The notes beneath the pieces are model-generated. The model saw only the letters and a program-made list of their open reading frames with translations. It had not been told where the DNA came from and did not search any database. Shown piece after piece: positions 16,819 to 26,486 of a stretch of 64,000 nt of DNA. A program made the position numbers and the translations under genes. The stretch spans positions 1 to 64,000 of the forward strand of contig DKFM01000004.1 in the NCBI GenBank assembly GCA_002452815.1, in the 5' to 3' direction. Every line of letters begins with the position of its first letter. Position 1 is the stretch's first letter. Origin of the DNA: Rhodobacteraceae bacterium UBA6796 (GTDB lineage Bacteria > Pseudomonadota > Alphaproteobacteria > Rhodobacterales > Rhodobacteraceae).

Positions 16819-18384
16819 TCAGCCCGGCGATGTGAAGTCGGGGCTGGCCATGAAGCGCGCGATCTCGTTGACTTCGGCGGGGCTGAGCCGCAGCCCGAGT
16901 TTGGAGCGGCGCCAGATCACATCGGTGACCGTCACCGCCCATTCGCGGGCGCGCAGCCAGCGCAGCTCTGCCTCGGTCAGGGTCGCGCCGAAATCGCGGC
17001 CCAGGTCGGCGGCGGTCCGCGCGCCGCCCAGCACCAGCCGCGCATCGGTGCCATAGGCGCGTACCAGACGGGCGGCCCAGGGCGCGGTCAGGAACGGATA
17101 ATCGCGGCGCAACTCGGCGCAGAGCGCATCCACCCCATCCACCGCAAAGGCCCCGCCGGGCAGGGCCACACCCGCCGTCCAGTCGCCGCCCATATCGGAG
17201 AAATAGGGGGCCAGCCGGGCCAGTGCCGCCTCGGCCAGGCGCCGGTAGGTGGTGATCTTGCCGCCGAAGATGTTCAGCAGCGGCGCGCCCCGCGCATCAA
17301 GCCGCAGCACATAATCGCGCGTCGCCGCCGTCGCCGAACTCGCCCCGTCGTCATAAAGCGGGCGCACCCCCGAATAAGACCAGACCACATCGGCGCGCGT
17401 CACCGGCCGCGCGAAATATTCGGACACGAAGGCGCACAGATAGTCCGCCTCCTCCTCGGTGCAATGCGCCTCGCCGGGTGGGCCGTGATGGTCGGCATCG
17501 GTTGTGCCGATCAGGGTGAAATCGCCCTCATAGGGAATCGCGAAACAGATCCGCCCGTCGCGGCCCTGAAAGAAATAGGCGCGGTCGTGATCGAACAGGC
17601 GACGCGTGACGATATGGCTGCCGCGCACCAGCCGCACGCCCTCGGTCGAGGGCACATGGATCGTGTCGCGGATCACCGCGCCGACCCAGGGACCCGCCGC
17701 ATTGACCAAGGCGCGGGCATAGTGGATGCCGCCCGAGGTCACTATCCGCCACAGGTCATTCTCGCGATGCGCCTCCAGCACGGTGCAGCCGGTCTGGATA
17801 TGCGCGCCGCGCGCCGCCGCATCGCGCGCGTTCAGCACCACCAGCCGCGCATCGTCGACCCAGCAGTCGGAATATTCATAGGCGCGGCGAAAGGCTGGTT
17901 TCAGCGCCGCCCCCGCCGAATCGCGCCGCAGATCCACCGCGCGGGTGGCAGGCAGGATCTTGCGCCTGCCAAGCGCGTCATACAGCGCCAGCCCCGCGCG
18001 GATCATCCAGGCCGGGCGCCGCCCCTTCAGCCAGGGCAGCAGGCGCGCGGTCAGACGGCTGACCGGCGTGTCGCTGTCAAAGCGCATATCCGGGCTCAGC
18101 GGCAGCACGAAGCGCATCGGCCAGCTGATATGCGGCATCGCACGCAACAGCACCTCGCGTTCGTGCAGCGCCTCGCGCACCAGCCGGATTTCCAGATATT
18201 CCAGATACCGCAGCCCGCCATGAAACAGCTTGGTCGAGGCCGAAGAGGTGGCCTGCGCCAGATCGCCCTGCTCGGCCAGGGTCACGCTCAGCCCGCGCCC
18301 GGCGGCATCGCGCGCGATGCCACAGCCGTTCACCCCACCGCCGATGATGAACAGATCGACCGGATTTTCAGCAATGCCGCGCAT
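16819..18384 (-). CDS. glpD: Aerobic glycerol-3-phosphate dehydrogenase
   Basis: This 521-residue FAD enzyme oxidises sn-glycerol 3-phosphate to dihydroxyacetone phosphate at the inner membrane and feeds electrons to quinone. The FAD-binding motif [20 protein letters not shown] lies near the N-terminus, followed by [18 protein letters not shown]. The C-terminal DAO-type domain includes [14 protein letters not shown] upstream supports the ATG at 18384. It is first gene of the glpDK operon; no regulator or transporter gene is adjacent. Confidence 0.95.
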   Translation of the reverse strand: MRGIAENPVDLFIIGGGVNGCGIARDAAGRGLSVTLAEQGDLAQATSSASTKLFHGGLRYLEYLEIRLVREALHEREVLLRAMPHISWPMRFVLPLSPDMRFDSDTPVSRLTARLLPWLKGRRPAWMIRAGLALYDALGRRKILPATRAVDLRRDSAGAALKPAFRRAYEYSDCWVDDARLVVLNARDAAARGAHIQTGCTVLEAHRENDLWRIVTSGGIHYARALVNAAGPWVGAVIRDTIHVPSTEGVRLVRGSHIVTRRLFDHDRAYFFQGRDGRICFAIPYEGDFTLIGTTDADHHGPPGEAHCTEEEADYLCAFVSEYFARPVTRADVVWSYSGVRPLYDDGASSATAATRDYVLRLDARGAPLLNIFGGKITTYRRLAEAALARLAPYFSDMGGDWTAGVALPGGAFAVDGVDALCAELRRDYPFLTAPWAARLVRAYGTDARLVLGGARTAADLGRDFGATLTEAELRWLRAREWAVTVTDVIWRRSKLGLRLSPAEVNEIARFMASPDFTSPG

Positions 18385-18539
18385 TTCATCCTCTTTTCGG
18401 CCGGTTTCGGGCAGTGGGGCCCATCGCGGCGGGCTTGTCAAAGCCAAACTCGGCAAAGCTCCGCTTACGCGCGGGCAAGCCGCTTTGCGGAATGGCCGCG
18501 CGCAGCTATGAATTCGGACAGAACAAATCCGAGGTCTTC

Positions 18540-19013
18540 ATGCAGCTGTCCCGCCGTTCCGCCCTGCTGGGCCTGTTTGCGCTCGCCGCTTGCGGTTCGA
18601 ACCCGCGCGAATCCACCAAGGCCCCCGCGAAAGACCTGTATGAGCTCTATCCCGGCGAAACGCCCGAACTGCGTCGCCTGATCAACCATTACGCCGATGA
18701 ATACGAAGTGCCGCGCAGCCTGGTGCACCGGGTGATCCAGCGCGAAAGCAGCTATAATCCGGGCGCACGCAACGGCCCCTATTACGGGCTGATGCAGATC
18801 CTGCCGCAGACCGCGCAGGGGATGGGGTTCCGGGGCACGCCCAACGATCTGTTGCGCGCCGAGACCAACCTGAAATACGGCGTGAAATACCTGCGCGGGG
18901 CGTGGCTGTGTGCCGATGGCTCGCACGACCGCGCCGTGATGTGGTATGCCAAGGGCTATTACTACGAAGCCAAGCGCCGCGGCATCCTGCGCGAAACCGG
19001 GTTGCGCACCTGA
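18540..19013 (+). CDS. Lytic transglycosylase-like lipoprotein (SLT domain)
   Basis: This 157-residue protein has a lipoprotein signal with lipobox LAAC (Cys18), so it should be anchored in a membrane facing the periplasm. An SLT-type lysozyme-like domain follows, with catalytic Glu69 in QRESSYNP and the supporting GLMQILPQTA and YGVKYLRGA. It would cleave peptidoglycan glycan strands. It is short, containing only the catalytic domain. It is divergent from glpD and convergent with the ABC permease, with a palindromic repeat after its stop. Confidence 0.92.
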   Translation: MQLSRRSALLGLFALAACGSNPRESTKAPAKDLYELYPGETPELRRLINHYADEYEVPRSLVHRVIQRESSYNPGARNGPYYGLMQILPQTAQGMGFRGTPNDLLRAETNLKYGVKYLRGAWLCADGSHDRAVMWYAKGYYYEAKRRGILRETGLRT

Positions 19014-19035
19014 TCCCCGCCAGCGCCTGAGATCT

Positions 19036-19108
19036 GCGCCGGACGCCTCCGGCGCGGGGATATTCAGACCAGAAAGAAAGCTGTTTTCTCTCTGGTTCAA
19101 ATATCCAT
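19036..19108. repeat. Dispersed palindromic repeat, copy 1
   Basis: A perfect GCGCCGGA / TCCGGCGC hairpin (19036-19055) is followed by an imperfect palindrome starting GGGGATATTCAGACCAG and ending CTGGTTCAAATATCC. It lies between two convergent genes, so it could act as a bidirectional terminator. Copies with the same core lie at about 26376-26460 and 50555-50640. Confidence 0.8.
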
Positions 19109-19115
19109 TCTTCCC

Positions 19116-21617
19116 TTATTCCTTTGCCCGCAGAACGCCCGCAGGCCGCGCATTCAAGGGCCGCAGGGCGAATATCAGCCCGGCCCCAAGGCTGGCCAGA
19201 ATACCGCCAAGGATGATCCACAGCGCGGGTCCGGGCGCAAAGCGGAACCCCGCCTCCATCACCAGGTTGACCACTGCCCAGCCCGCCAGCGCCCCGAACC
19301 CCAGCGCCACCAGCCCGGCGGCAGCCCCCATCAGTGCGGCCCGCAGCGCGAAGGATCGCAGGATCGTGCCACGCGTGGCGCCCAGCACCTTGAGCAGCGC
19401 CGCCTCGCGGGCGCGGGCCTGTTCGCCCGCCGCAGCCGCGCCGATCAGCACCACGAATCCGGTCAGCAGCGTCACCGACGCGGCCAGCGAGGTGGCGCGG
19501 GCGATCGCGCCCAGGGCCTCGGTCACGCGGGCGATGGCGTCGCGCACCCGGATCGCGGTGATATTGGGATAGGCGCGCGCCAGATCACGCAGGATCGCGG
19601 CCTCGGCCTCGGGCGGGGCGTAGATCGTCGCCAGATGGCTGTGCGGGGCGCCCTGCAGGGCCGCGGGGTTGAAGGTCAGCACAAAGCCGATGCCGCCGGT
19701 GCCGAAATCGACCTCGCGGAACGAGGCGATTTCGGCGACGATGTCGCGCCCAAGGATGTTGACGGTGATCTTGTCGCCCAGTTTCAGGCCCAGCTCCGCC
19801 GCCTCTTTCGCGGCGAAGCTGACCAGCGGCGGGCCGGTGTAATCTTCGGGCCACCAGTCCCCCGCCGTCAGCGGCTCGCGCGGGGTGGCGGCATAGGTCA
19901 CGCCCCGGTCGCCGCGCAGCACCCAATGCTCGCCCTTGGTCGCGCGCGCGGGCTGGCCGTTGATTTCGGTGATGACCCCACGCAGCATCGGCGCGGTTTC
20001 GACCTTTTCGACCGCAGGCATCGCGTCAAGTTTTGCCAGAAACCCCGGCAACTGATCGTTCTGGATGTCGAGCACGAAATAGGCGGGCGCAGTCTGCGGC
20101 AGATCGCGGTTGATCGCGCCCCGCAGACCGGCGTCGACCTGCCCCACCGCGGCCAGCACCGACAGCCCGAGCCCCAGCGACAGGATCACCGCCGCCGTGT
20201 CCGAGCGCGGCGCCCCGATGGCGGCGAGCGCCGCGCGCAGCGCCGGGCGCCCGCGCGCCCGATGCGCAAGCCCGCGGGCCGCGCGCCGCACGGCCCCGGC
20301 GGCCAGTGCCAGCAGCGCCAGTGCCAAGGCCAGACCGCCCAGGGACCCCAGCGTGAGTGCCCATAGCCCCGAAAACCACACCGCCAGCGCCACCAGCCCC
20401 GTCAGCAGCGCCAGCACCAGCACCACGGTGCCCCGCCCCGGCAGCCCCCGGCGCGCGGGGCCCGTATCGCGATAGAGCGTCGCCGCCCGCATCGCCGCCA
20501 TCCGCCCCAACGGCCAGAGTGCGAAGATCGCCGCCACCAGCGCGCCATAGATCGCCGCCTCGAGCAGCGGGGGCGGGGTAATCGCAATCTCGACCGGAAT
20601 CGGCATCGCCCGCGCAATCGCGCCCGATGCCGCCAGAACCGCGCCGGTGCCCAGCCCCAGACCCGCCGCGATCCCCAGCGCGCCAAGCCCCGCCAGCTGC
20701 CACAGGAAGACCGCGCGGATCGTGGTGCCGGTGGCCCCCAATGCGCGCAGTGTGGCCACGGTTTCAGCCTTGCGCTCCAGCCAGGCGGTCACGCTGGCGG
20801 AAATGCCCACGCCGCCCACGGCCAGACCGGCCAGACCGACCAGAACCAGAAACGAGCCGAGCCGATCGACGAACCGTTCGGCCCCCGGCGCCGCGCGGCG
20901 GCTGTCGGCCCACCGCATCCCCGCGCCTTCAAACCGGGTCTGGGCGGCGGTTTTTGCCACCTCCAGATTGGTGCCGGGCGGCAGCAGCGCGCGATACTGG
21001 CTTTCATACAGCGCGCCGGGCGCCAGCAATGTGCTGCCCTCCAGCGCGGCACTGGCCACGACGGACCGCGGACCAAGGGCAAAACCCGTGCCCATGCTGT
21101 CGGGTTCGCGCAAGATCCGCGCGCGCAGCACAAACTCGATCCCGCCCAGACTGACCGGATCGCCGATCTGCAGGCCCAGCCGATCTGCCAGAACCGGATC
21201 AAGAAAAATCCCCGGTCGACCACCCTGCCCCGCCAGCGCCGCCATGCCCACAGGCGGATCAAGCGCCATCTGCCCGACCAGCGGATAGGCGCCATCGACC
21301 GCCTTGACCTGCGTCAACGCGCGTTCATCCCCCACCGCCAACATCGAGCGGAAACTGATGACCTCGGACACCGCATCGGCGCGGCCGTCGATCCACGCGC
21401 GTTCCTCGGGCGTGGCGCGGCGATAGGTGAATTCATATTGCGCATCGCCGCCCAGCAGCACGGCGCCCTGATCGGCCAGCCCGGCGTGGATCGCCGCGCG
21501 CACCAGACCCACGGCCGCAATCGCCGCCACCCCCAGCATCAGGCACAGAACGAAGACCCGAAACCCCCGCAGCCCGCTGCGCAGCTCGCGCCCTGCCAGA
21601 CGCAGCGCAAGGCTCAT
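19116..21617 (-). CDS. ABC exporter permease, FtsX/YbbP type
   Basis: This 833-residue membrane protein is the permease of a LolCDE/MacB-like exporter. It has an N-terminal span (LRGFRVFVLCLMLGVAAIA), a large periplasmic region, and two FtsX-like transmembrane blocks, the last ending near residue 820. It overlaps its ATPase gene by four bases. In E. coli the equivalent ybbA-ybbP pair is also divergent from tesA, as here. The substrate is unknown; lipids or lipoproteins are usual guesses for the family. Confidence 0.9.
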   Translation of the reverse strand: MSLALRLAGRELRSGLRGFRVFVLCLMLGVAAIAAVGLVRAAIHAGLADQGAVLLGGDAQYEFTYRRATPEERAWIDGRADAVSEVISFRSMLAVGDERALTQVKAVDGAYPLVGQMALDPPVGMAALAGQGGRPGIFLDPVLADRLGLQIGDPVSLGGIEFVLRARILREPDSMGTGFALGPRSVVASAALEGSTLLAPGALYESQYRALLPPGTNLEVAKTAAQTRFEGAGMRWADSRRAAPGAERFVDRLGSFLVLVGLAGLAVGGVGISASVTAWLERKAETVATLRALGATGTTIRAVFLWQLAGLGALGIAAGLGLGTGAVLAASGAIARAMPIPVEIAITPPPLLEAAIYGALVAAIFALWPLGRMAAMRAATLYRDTGPARRGLPGRGTVVLVLALLTGLVALAVWFSGLWALTLGSLGGLALALALLALAAGAVRRAARGLAHRARGRPALRAALAAIGAPRSDTAAVILSLGLGLSVLAAVGQVDAGLRGAINRDLPQTAPAYFVLDIQNDQLPGFLAKLDAMPAVEKVETAPMLRGVITEINGQPARATKGEHWVLRGDRGVTYAATPREPLTAGDWWPEDYTGPPLVSFAAKEAAELGLKLGDKITVNILGRDIVAEIASFREVDFGTGGIGFVLTFNPAALQGAPHSHLATIYAPPEAEAAILRDLARAYPNITAIRVRDAIARVTEALGAIARATSLAASVTLLTGFVVLIGAAAAGEQARAREAALLKVLGATRGTILRSFALRAALMGAAAGLVALGFGALAGWAVVNLVMEAGFRFAPGPALWIILGGILASLGAGLIFALRPLNARPAGVLRAKE

Positions 21618-22282
21618 GCCAGCCTCCCGTCGGCCAGCGCCACCACCCTGTCGCAGCGCGCCGCCAATTCGGGCGCATGGGTCACCATGATCAGCGTGGC
21701 ACCATGGCGCGCCTGCAGGCCGAACAGCAGATCCATGATCGCCGCGCCGTTGGCGGCATCCAGATTGCCGGTGGGTTCATCCGCCAGCAGGATCGCCGGA
21801 CGCGGCGCAATGGCACGGGCCAGCGCCACGCGCTGCTGCTCGCCGCCCGACATCTCGGTCGGGTAATGGCCCGCGCGATGGGCCAGCCCCACGGCCTGCA
21901 ACTCGGCCGCGGCGCGGTCGAACGCATCGGGCGCGCCCGCGATTTCCAGCGGCAGGGCCACGTTTTCCAGCGCGGTCATCGTCGGAATCAGGTGGAAGGA
22001 TTGGAAAACGATCCCCATATTCCCCCTGCGGAACCGCGCCAGATCGTCCTCGCCCATGCGCGACAGATCCTGGCCCAGAGCCGTGACGGTGCCCCCTGTG
22101 GCCTGTTCCAACCCGCCCATGAGCATCAGGAGCGATGATTTGCCCGACCCCGACGGCCCCGTGAGCCCCACGCTTTCGCCCCGCGCCACCGCCAGCGTGA
22201 TGCCCCGCAAGATTTCGACCGGGCCTGCATTGCCGTCCAGCGTCAGACGGGCGTCGGAAAGGCTCAAAACAGGGTCGGTCAT
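21614..22282 (-). CDS. ABC exporter ATPase, LolD/YbbA type
   Basis: This 222-residue ATPase has Walker A GPSGSGKS (42-49), signature SGGEQQRVALARA, Walker B ILLADEPTGNLD and the switch His in VTHAPE. It pairs with the permease that it overlaps by four bases. The ATG at 22282 is on the opposite strand of the esterase ATG at 22281: both starts share the palindrome CATG. A longer frame to 22339 exists but would overlap the esterase further. Confidence 0.92.
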   Translation of the reverse strand: MTDPVLSLSDARLTLDGNAGPVEILRGITLAVARGESVGLTGPSGSGKSSLLMLMGGLEQATGGTVTALGQDLSRMGEDDLARFRRGNMGIVFQSFHLIPTMTALENVALPLEIAGAPDAFDRAAAELQAVGLAHRAGHYPTEMSGGEQQRVALARAIAPRPAILLADEPTGNLDAANGAAIMDLLFGLQARHGATLIMVTHAPELAARCDRVVALADGRLA

Positions 22283-22967
22283 GAAATCGGTCTTTCGTTG
22301 GGTCTCAAAGGGATATGGGCCGATCCGGGGCGCGCGCAACCTTGCCGCGGCGGTTATTTTCGCGACCTCCCCTGCATGGGCCGAGCCGGTGACCCTGCTG
22401 GCCCTGGGCGACAGCCTGACCCAGGGCTATGGTCTGGCGCCCGAGGACGGGTTGGTGCCGCAATTGCAGGCCTGGCTGACCGCGCAGGGCGCCGAGGTCA
22501 CGGTTATCAACGCGGGTGTGTCGGGTGACACGACGGCGGGCGGGCGGGCGCGGCTCGACTGGTCGCTGACGCCCGAGGTCGACGCGGTGATGATCGCGCT
22601 TGGCGGCAATGACCTGCTGCGCGGCCTGCCCCCCGCCGAGGCCCGCGCCAATCTGGAGGCGATGCTGGCCACGGTGCAGGCGCGCGGGCTGCCGGTTCTG
22701 CTGGCGGGGCTGCCCGCGCCGGGCAATTACGGCCCCGCCTATCAGGCGGAATTCGACGCGATCTGGCCCGATCTGGCCGCGCAATACGACGCGGTTCTGG
22801 TGCCCAATCTGCTGGCCCCGATTGCCGAACTGCCGCTGGAAGACCGGATCGGCGCCAATCTGATGCAGGACGACAACATCCACCCCGCGCCTGCTGGCGT
22901 TGCGCTGGTGGTTGCGGCACTGGGGCCGAAGGTCATGGAATTGCTGGCGAAAGTGTCCGCGCCCTAA
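22281..22967 (+). CDS. tesA: Arylesterase / TesA-like SGNH hydrolase
   Basis: This 228-residue periplasmic hydrolase has a signal peptide ending near AWA-EP (residue 34). SGNH blocks are visible: GDSLTQGYG with nucleophile Ser45, NAGVSGDT, GGNDLLRG and the DNIHPAPAG Asp-His pair. TesA family enzymes hydrolyse acyl esters and thioesters, including lysophospholipids. Divergence from the YbbA/YbbP exporter matches the enterobacterial tesA layout, suggesting a conserved functional link. It overlaps the convergent YceI gene by four bases at its 3' end. Confidence 0.9.
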   Translation: MKSVFRWVSKGYGPIRGARNLAAAVIFATSPAWAEPVTLLALGDSLTQGYGLAPEDGLVPQLQAWLTAQGAEVTVINAGVSGDTTAGGRARLDWSLTPEVDAVMIALGGNDLLRGLPPAEARANLEAMLATVQARGLPVLLAGLPAPGNYGPAYQAEFDAIWPDLAAQYDAVLVPNLLAPIAELPLEDRIGANLMQDDNIHPAPAGVALVVAALGPKVMELLAKVSAP

Positions 22968-23632
22968 GGCCCGACCTGCACGCCCGAGGCGGCGGGGTTA
23001 ATGAATTCGGCCTCGATCACGATTTCGACCGCATCCGATACGCCAAGGCTGCTGCCCGGTTCGGGAATGCCGAAGCCGATGCCGAAATCCGACCGGAACA
23101 GCGTGCCGGTGGCAGAAAACCCCACCCGCGCGCCGCCCGGGTCCATCGGATGCCCGCCATAGCCGCCATTGAAGGTGACGCGCAAGGTCACCGGGCGGGT
23201 GACGCCATGCAGGGTCAGCAGGCCGCTCAGCGCAGCGCGGTCGGGGGCGGTCAGGGTGATCTTGGTGCTGTCGAAGCGCATCTCGGGGAATTGCGCGGCA
23301 TCCAGAAACTGCGGCCCCGCGATCACCGCGTTGAAATCAAAACCCGGGTCGGGAAACAGCGTCTCGACCGAGGCCGGATCGACGCTGGCCTGCAGCACCA
23401 TCGCCTGCGGATCGACCGGATCGAAGGTCAGCTGCGCGTCGAAATCCCGGAAGAACGCGGTGTAATTCGAAAATCCCAGATGGTTGACGCGAAACATCAG
23501 CCGGGCATGCGCCGGGTCGAGGTGGTAGTCACCCGCGGGCGCCAGCGTCGGCGCAGGCTCGATCTGCGGGCTGGCCCATGCGGGGGCAAGCGGCATCAGG
23601 GCAAGGGTCAGGGCCAGAAGGGGTGCGCGCAT
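22964..23632 (-). CDS. YceI-family periplasmic protein
   Basis: This 222-residue protein has a cleavable signal (MRAPLLALTLALMPLAPAWA) and a YceI domain, a lipocalin-like barrel that binds isoprenoid chains. Typical stretches are YHLDPAHARLMFRVNHLGFS, FPEMRFDSTKI and LTLHGVTRPVTL. The exact ligand and role are unknown. It is convergent with the esterase gene, sharing four bases. Confidence 0.9.
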   Translation of the reverse strand: MRAPLLALTLALMPLAPAWASPQIEPAPTLAPAGDYHLDPAHARLMFRVNHLGFSNYTAFFRDFDAQLTFDPVDPQAMVLQASVDPASVETLFPDPGFDFNAVIAGPQFLDAAQFPEMRFDSTKITLTAPDRAALSGLLTLHGVTRPVTLRVTFNGGYGGHPMDPGGARVGFSATGTLFRSDFGIGFGIPEPGSSLGVSDAVEIVIEAEFINPAASGVQVGP

Positions 23633-23683
23633 GATCTGCCTTTCGTTTCCGCCATGGTCCGCGCTGCGGGCGGGGCTGTCAAC

Positions 23684-24895
23684 TCACGCCCGCGTTTGGT
23701 GCCTGTCCATCAGCCACAGCGTCGTGGCGCCGCACAGCGCCAGCCCCGCGCCAAGCGCCGCCGCCAGACCATAACCCGCAATCGCCGTGCCGATGGCGAA
23801 AACGCTGGCACAGATCGCATCGCCCGCGAGTTTCTGCAGCGCCATCAGCGAGGCCCCGGCCCCCGGGCGCGCCGCCAGCAGATCCTGCAGATAGGCCATC
23901 GGCTGGGTCAACACCACCGCGCCGCCCAGGGCCGCGGGCAGCACCAGCAGCCAGACAAAAGGCGTGGGCGCCAGCACCGGCAGAAACGCCAGATGGGTGG
24001 CATAAAGCGCGGTCCCGATCACGATCAGCTTGCCGCGCGCAATCCGCCCCACCACCAGTGGCAGCGCCAGCATGAAGGGCACCTCCAGCCCGGCCACCGC
24101 CCCGGCATAGAGCGCCACATCCCCCGCCCCGCGAAACGGAATCGTGGCAAAGACCAGCCCGATCACCACCAGATACAGCGTGACCGACCCATGCACCGTG
24201 CCCAGACACAGCACCCGCGCCAGCACGCGCCCCTCGGCCATCTCGCGCAGGCTGGCACGAAAGCTCAGCCCCGATTTCGGGTCGGGCCAGCGGGTCGCGC
24301 CATCGCGCGGCCAGAACGCCCAGACCAGCGCCAGCATCGCCGCCGCCACGATCAGGCTGACCGGATAGACCCGCATCAAGGGCACGTCCGCCTCGAAGGC
24401 CAGCGACCACAGCGGCAGAACCACCACCCAGGGCAGCGCAAAGGCCGCGCGCAGCGTCGACAGGATCGCGGGGCGGTCGGCCTCGGGGTGGGTGGTCGCC
24501 GCCAGCCGTGCCAGCGCGAACAACTGTCCGAACAGCGACCCCGACAGCGGCAGAACCAGCGCATGCGCCAGCACGAAGGCGGGCACCGACGGCCCCAATG
24601 CCATCAGCGCCGTGCCCGCGGTCAGAAACCCCACGCAGGCCAGGGCGATTGCGCGCCGGTTCGCCCGCTGATCGGCCAGAATGCCAAAGCCCACCGAACT
24701 GGCCACCGACAGCACCGAGGCCACAACCAGCAGTGCGGAATAGGCGCTGTTCGACAGCCCGAACACCGTCACCGCCAGCGCCGAGACATAGGGGGCAAGG
24801 GTCGCCGCATGGGCGCCAAACAACACCAGAAGCCCCGCCGCCAGGGCCAGCGCGGGGTCACGGATCAGCGGGCGGAACGGGGTCAAAAGGCACAT
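23684..24895 (-). CDS. MFS transporter, sugar-efflux-like
   Basis: This 403-residue integral membrane protein has about twelve hydrophobic spans and no cleaved signal. The loop between spans 2 and 3 (GILADQRANRRAI) is a variant of the major facilitator motif A. General resemblance is to the SET (sugar efflux) branch, but substrate cannot be told. I chose the ATG at 24895 (MCLLTPFRPL) over a longer frame because it begins just before the first span. Confidence 0.82.
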   Translation of the reverse strand: MCLLTPFRPLIRDPALALAAGLLVLFGAHAATLAPYVSALAVTVFGLSNSAYSALLVVASVLSVASSVGFGILADQRANRRAIALACVGFLTAGTALMALGPSVPAFVLAHALVLPLSGSLFGQLFALARLAATTHPEADRPAILSTLRAAFALPWVVVLPLWSLAFEADVPLMRVYPVSLIVAAAMLALVWAFWPRDGATRWPDPKSGLSFRASLREMAEGRVLARVLCLGTVHGSVTLYLVVIGLVFATIPFRGAGDVALYAGAVAGLEVPFMLALPLVVGRIARGKLIVIGTALYATHLAFLPVLAPTPFVWLLVLPAALGGAVVLTQPMAYLQDLLAARPGAGASLMALQKLAGDAICASVFAIGTAIAGYGLAAALGAGLALCGATTLWLMDRHQTRA

Positions 24896-24964
24896 GTCTG
24901 GGCTCTGGCTGTTGCAATCCCTGATGCGCCCGCGGCGCGCCGATTGCAAGCGACCCGGCAGGTC

Positions 24965-26350
24965 TCAGGCGTCGGGGATCGTCTTGCCCGGGTTCAGGAT
25001 GCCCGCCGGGTCCAGCGCCGCCTTGATCGCCCGCATCACATCCAGCGCGACGGGGTCTTTATGCGCGGCCATGGTGGCGCGCTTGGACAGACCCACGCCA
25101 TGCTCTGCACTGAAACTGCCGCCCATCGCCACCGCCTCTTCGGCGACGGCGGCGCGGATTGCCGCCAGATGGGCCGGGTCGTCGCGGCCGGGATAGGCGG
25201 TGTAATGGATATTGCCGTCACCCAGATGCGCCACCACCAGCTCCTCGGCCTCCGGGTCGATCGCCGCAAGCCGCACCGACATCCGCGCAAGCCAGGCCTC
25301 CAGCCGGTCCAGCGGCAGCGCCACATCGGTGTCGACCAGCACCGGCTGGGTGAAGGTGATCTCGGCCGCCGCCTCGCGCATCGCCCACAACTTGCGCCGC
25401 TGCGCGCCCGATGTGGCCACGACCGCCTCGGCCAGATCGCCCGCCTCGAATGCCGCAGCCAGCATGTCCTCCAGCTGCACGGCGGGGTCGGAGCCGGGGA
25501 TCGTACTGGCCAGTTCCACCAGAATATTCACCGGCTGCGGCGCGAAGGGACAGGCCAGATCGGGCTTGATCCGCCCCAGACGCTGCATATAGCCCGCCGG
25601 CATAAATTCGAATGCCTCGACCGCGCCACCGCTGCCGGCCTGCAAGCGGTTCAGCAGATCCAGCGCGGCCCCCAGACTGCCCATCCCCAGCAGAGCCGTG
25701 CCATAGGCCACCGGCGCCGGGGCCAGCTTCAGCACGGCGGCGGTAATCACCCCCAGCGTGCCCTCGGCCCCGATCATCAGATCGCGCAGATCATAGCCGG
25801 TGTTGTCCTTGTGCAGCGCGCTCAGCAAATTCATCACCCGGCCATCCGCCAGCACGACCTCCAGCCCCAGACACAGCGCCCGCGCCGAGCCATAGCGCAG
25901 CACGTTGGAGCCCCCGGCATTGGTCGACAAGAACCCGCCCACCATGGCCGAGCCCTTGGCCCCGAAGGTCAGCGGAAACACCAGACCCTGCGCTTCGGCC
26001 GCCGCATGCAGGGTTTCCAGCACCACGCCCGCCTCGGCGGTGATGGTGCGCGCGGCGGGATTGAGATCGCGGATCTGGTTCATCCGCGCCAGCGACAGCA
26101 TCAGCGCGCCCTCGGCCACCGTGCCGCCATTCAGCCCGGTATTGCCCGACACCGGCACCACCGGCGTACCCGTCGCATGCGCCAGCCGCAGCACCCCTGC
26201 CACCTCGGCGGTGCTGCCGGGGCGCACCACGGCCAGGGGCTGCCACTGGTAATGCCCGGTCCATTCGCGCCCGAAACCCGCGGCATCTGCGCCGGTCAGG
26301 ACATGGGCGGGGCCAATCAGATCACGCAGGCGGGCAAGCAGGTCCATCAT
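24965..26350 (-). CDS. FAD-linked D-2-hydroxyacid dehydrogenase (GlcD/D2HGDH family)
   Basis: This 461-residue flavoenzyme has an N-terminal FAD-binding PCMH domain (about 35-215), with PVSGNTGLNGG and GAEGTLGVITAAVLKL. A C-terminal FAD-oxidase domain carries the metal-binding HLGDGNIHY and the SAEHGVGLSK stretch. Family members oxidise D-lactate, D-2-hydroxyglutarate or glycolate, passing electrons to cytochrome c or quinone. Sequence alone does not identify the substrate. Either of two tandem ATGs (26350, 26347) could be the start. Confidence 0.9.
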   Translation of the reverse strand: MMDLLARLRDLIGPAHVLTGADAAGFGREWTGHYQWQPLAVVRPGSTAEVAGVLRLAHATGTPVVPVSGNTGLNGGTVAEGALMLSLARMNQIRDLNPAARTITAEAGVVLETLHAAAEAQGLVFPLTFGAKGSAMVGGFLSTNAGGSNVLRYGSARALCLGLEVVLADGRVMNLLSALHKDNTGYDLRDLMIGAEGTLGVITAAVLKLAPAPVAYGTALLGMGSLGAALDLLNRLQAGSGGAVEAFEFMPAGYMQRLGRIKPDLACPFAPQPVNILVELASTIPGSDPAVQLEDMLAAAFEAGDLAEAVVATSGAQRRKLWAMREAAAEITFTQPVLVDTDVALPLDRLEAWLARMSVRLAAIDPEAEELVVAHLGDGNIHYTAYPGRDDPAHLAAIRAAVAEEAVAMGGSFSAEHGVGLSKRATMAAHKDPVALDVMRAIKAALDPAGILNPGKTIPDA

Positions 26351-26375
26351 CGGCTCCGGCAGGATTGGAGGAGAG

Positions 26376-26460
26376 GGCGGGACGCTCCGCGGGGGATATT
26401 TGGGCCAGAAAGAAAGGGCTTTCTCTTTGGGTCAAATATCCCCGCCGGAGGCATCCGCCG
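26376..26460. repeat. Dispersed palindromic repeat, copy 2
   Basis: The core runs from GGGGGATATTTGGGCCAG (from 26391) to GGGTCAAATATCCCC (to 26443), with AGAAAGAAAG and CTTTCTCTTT arms meeting in the middle. It is followed by CCGCCGGAGGCATCCGCCGG, the inverted-repeat companion seen beside the other copies. It lies directly downstream of hemC (minus strand), where it may act as terminator. Confidence 0.82.
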
Positions 26461-26486
26461 GTTGCGGCAAGCGCAGCCGCCGGGTC

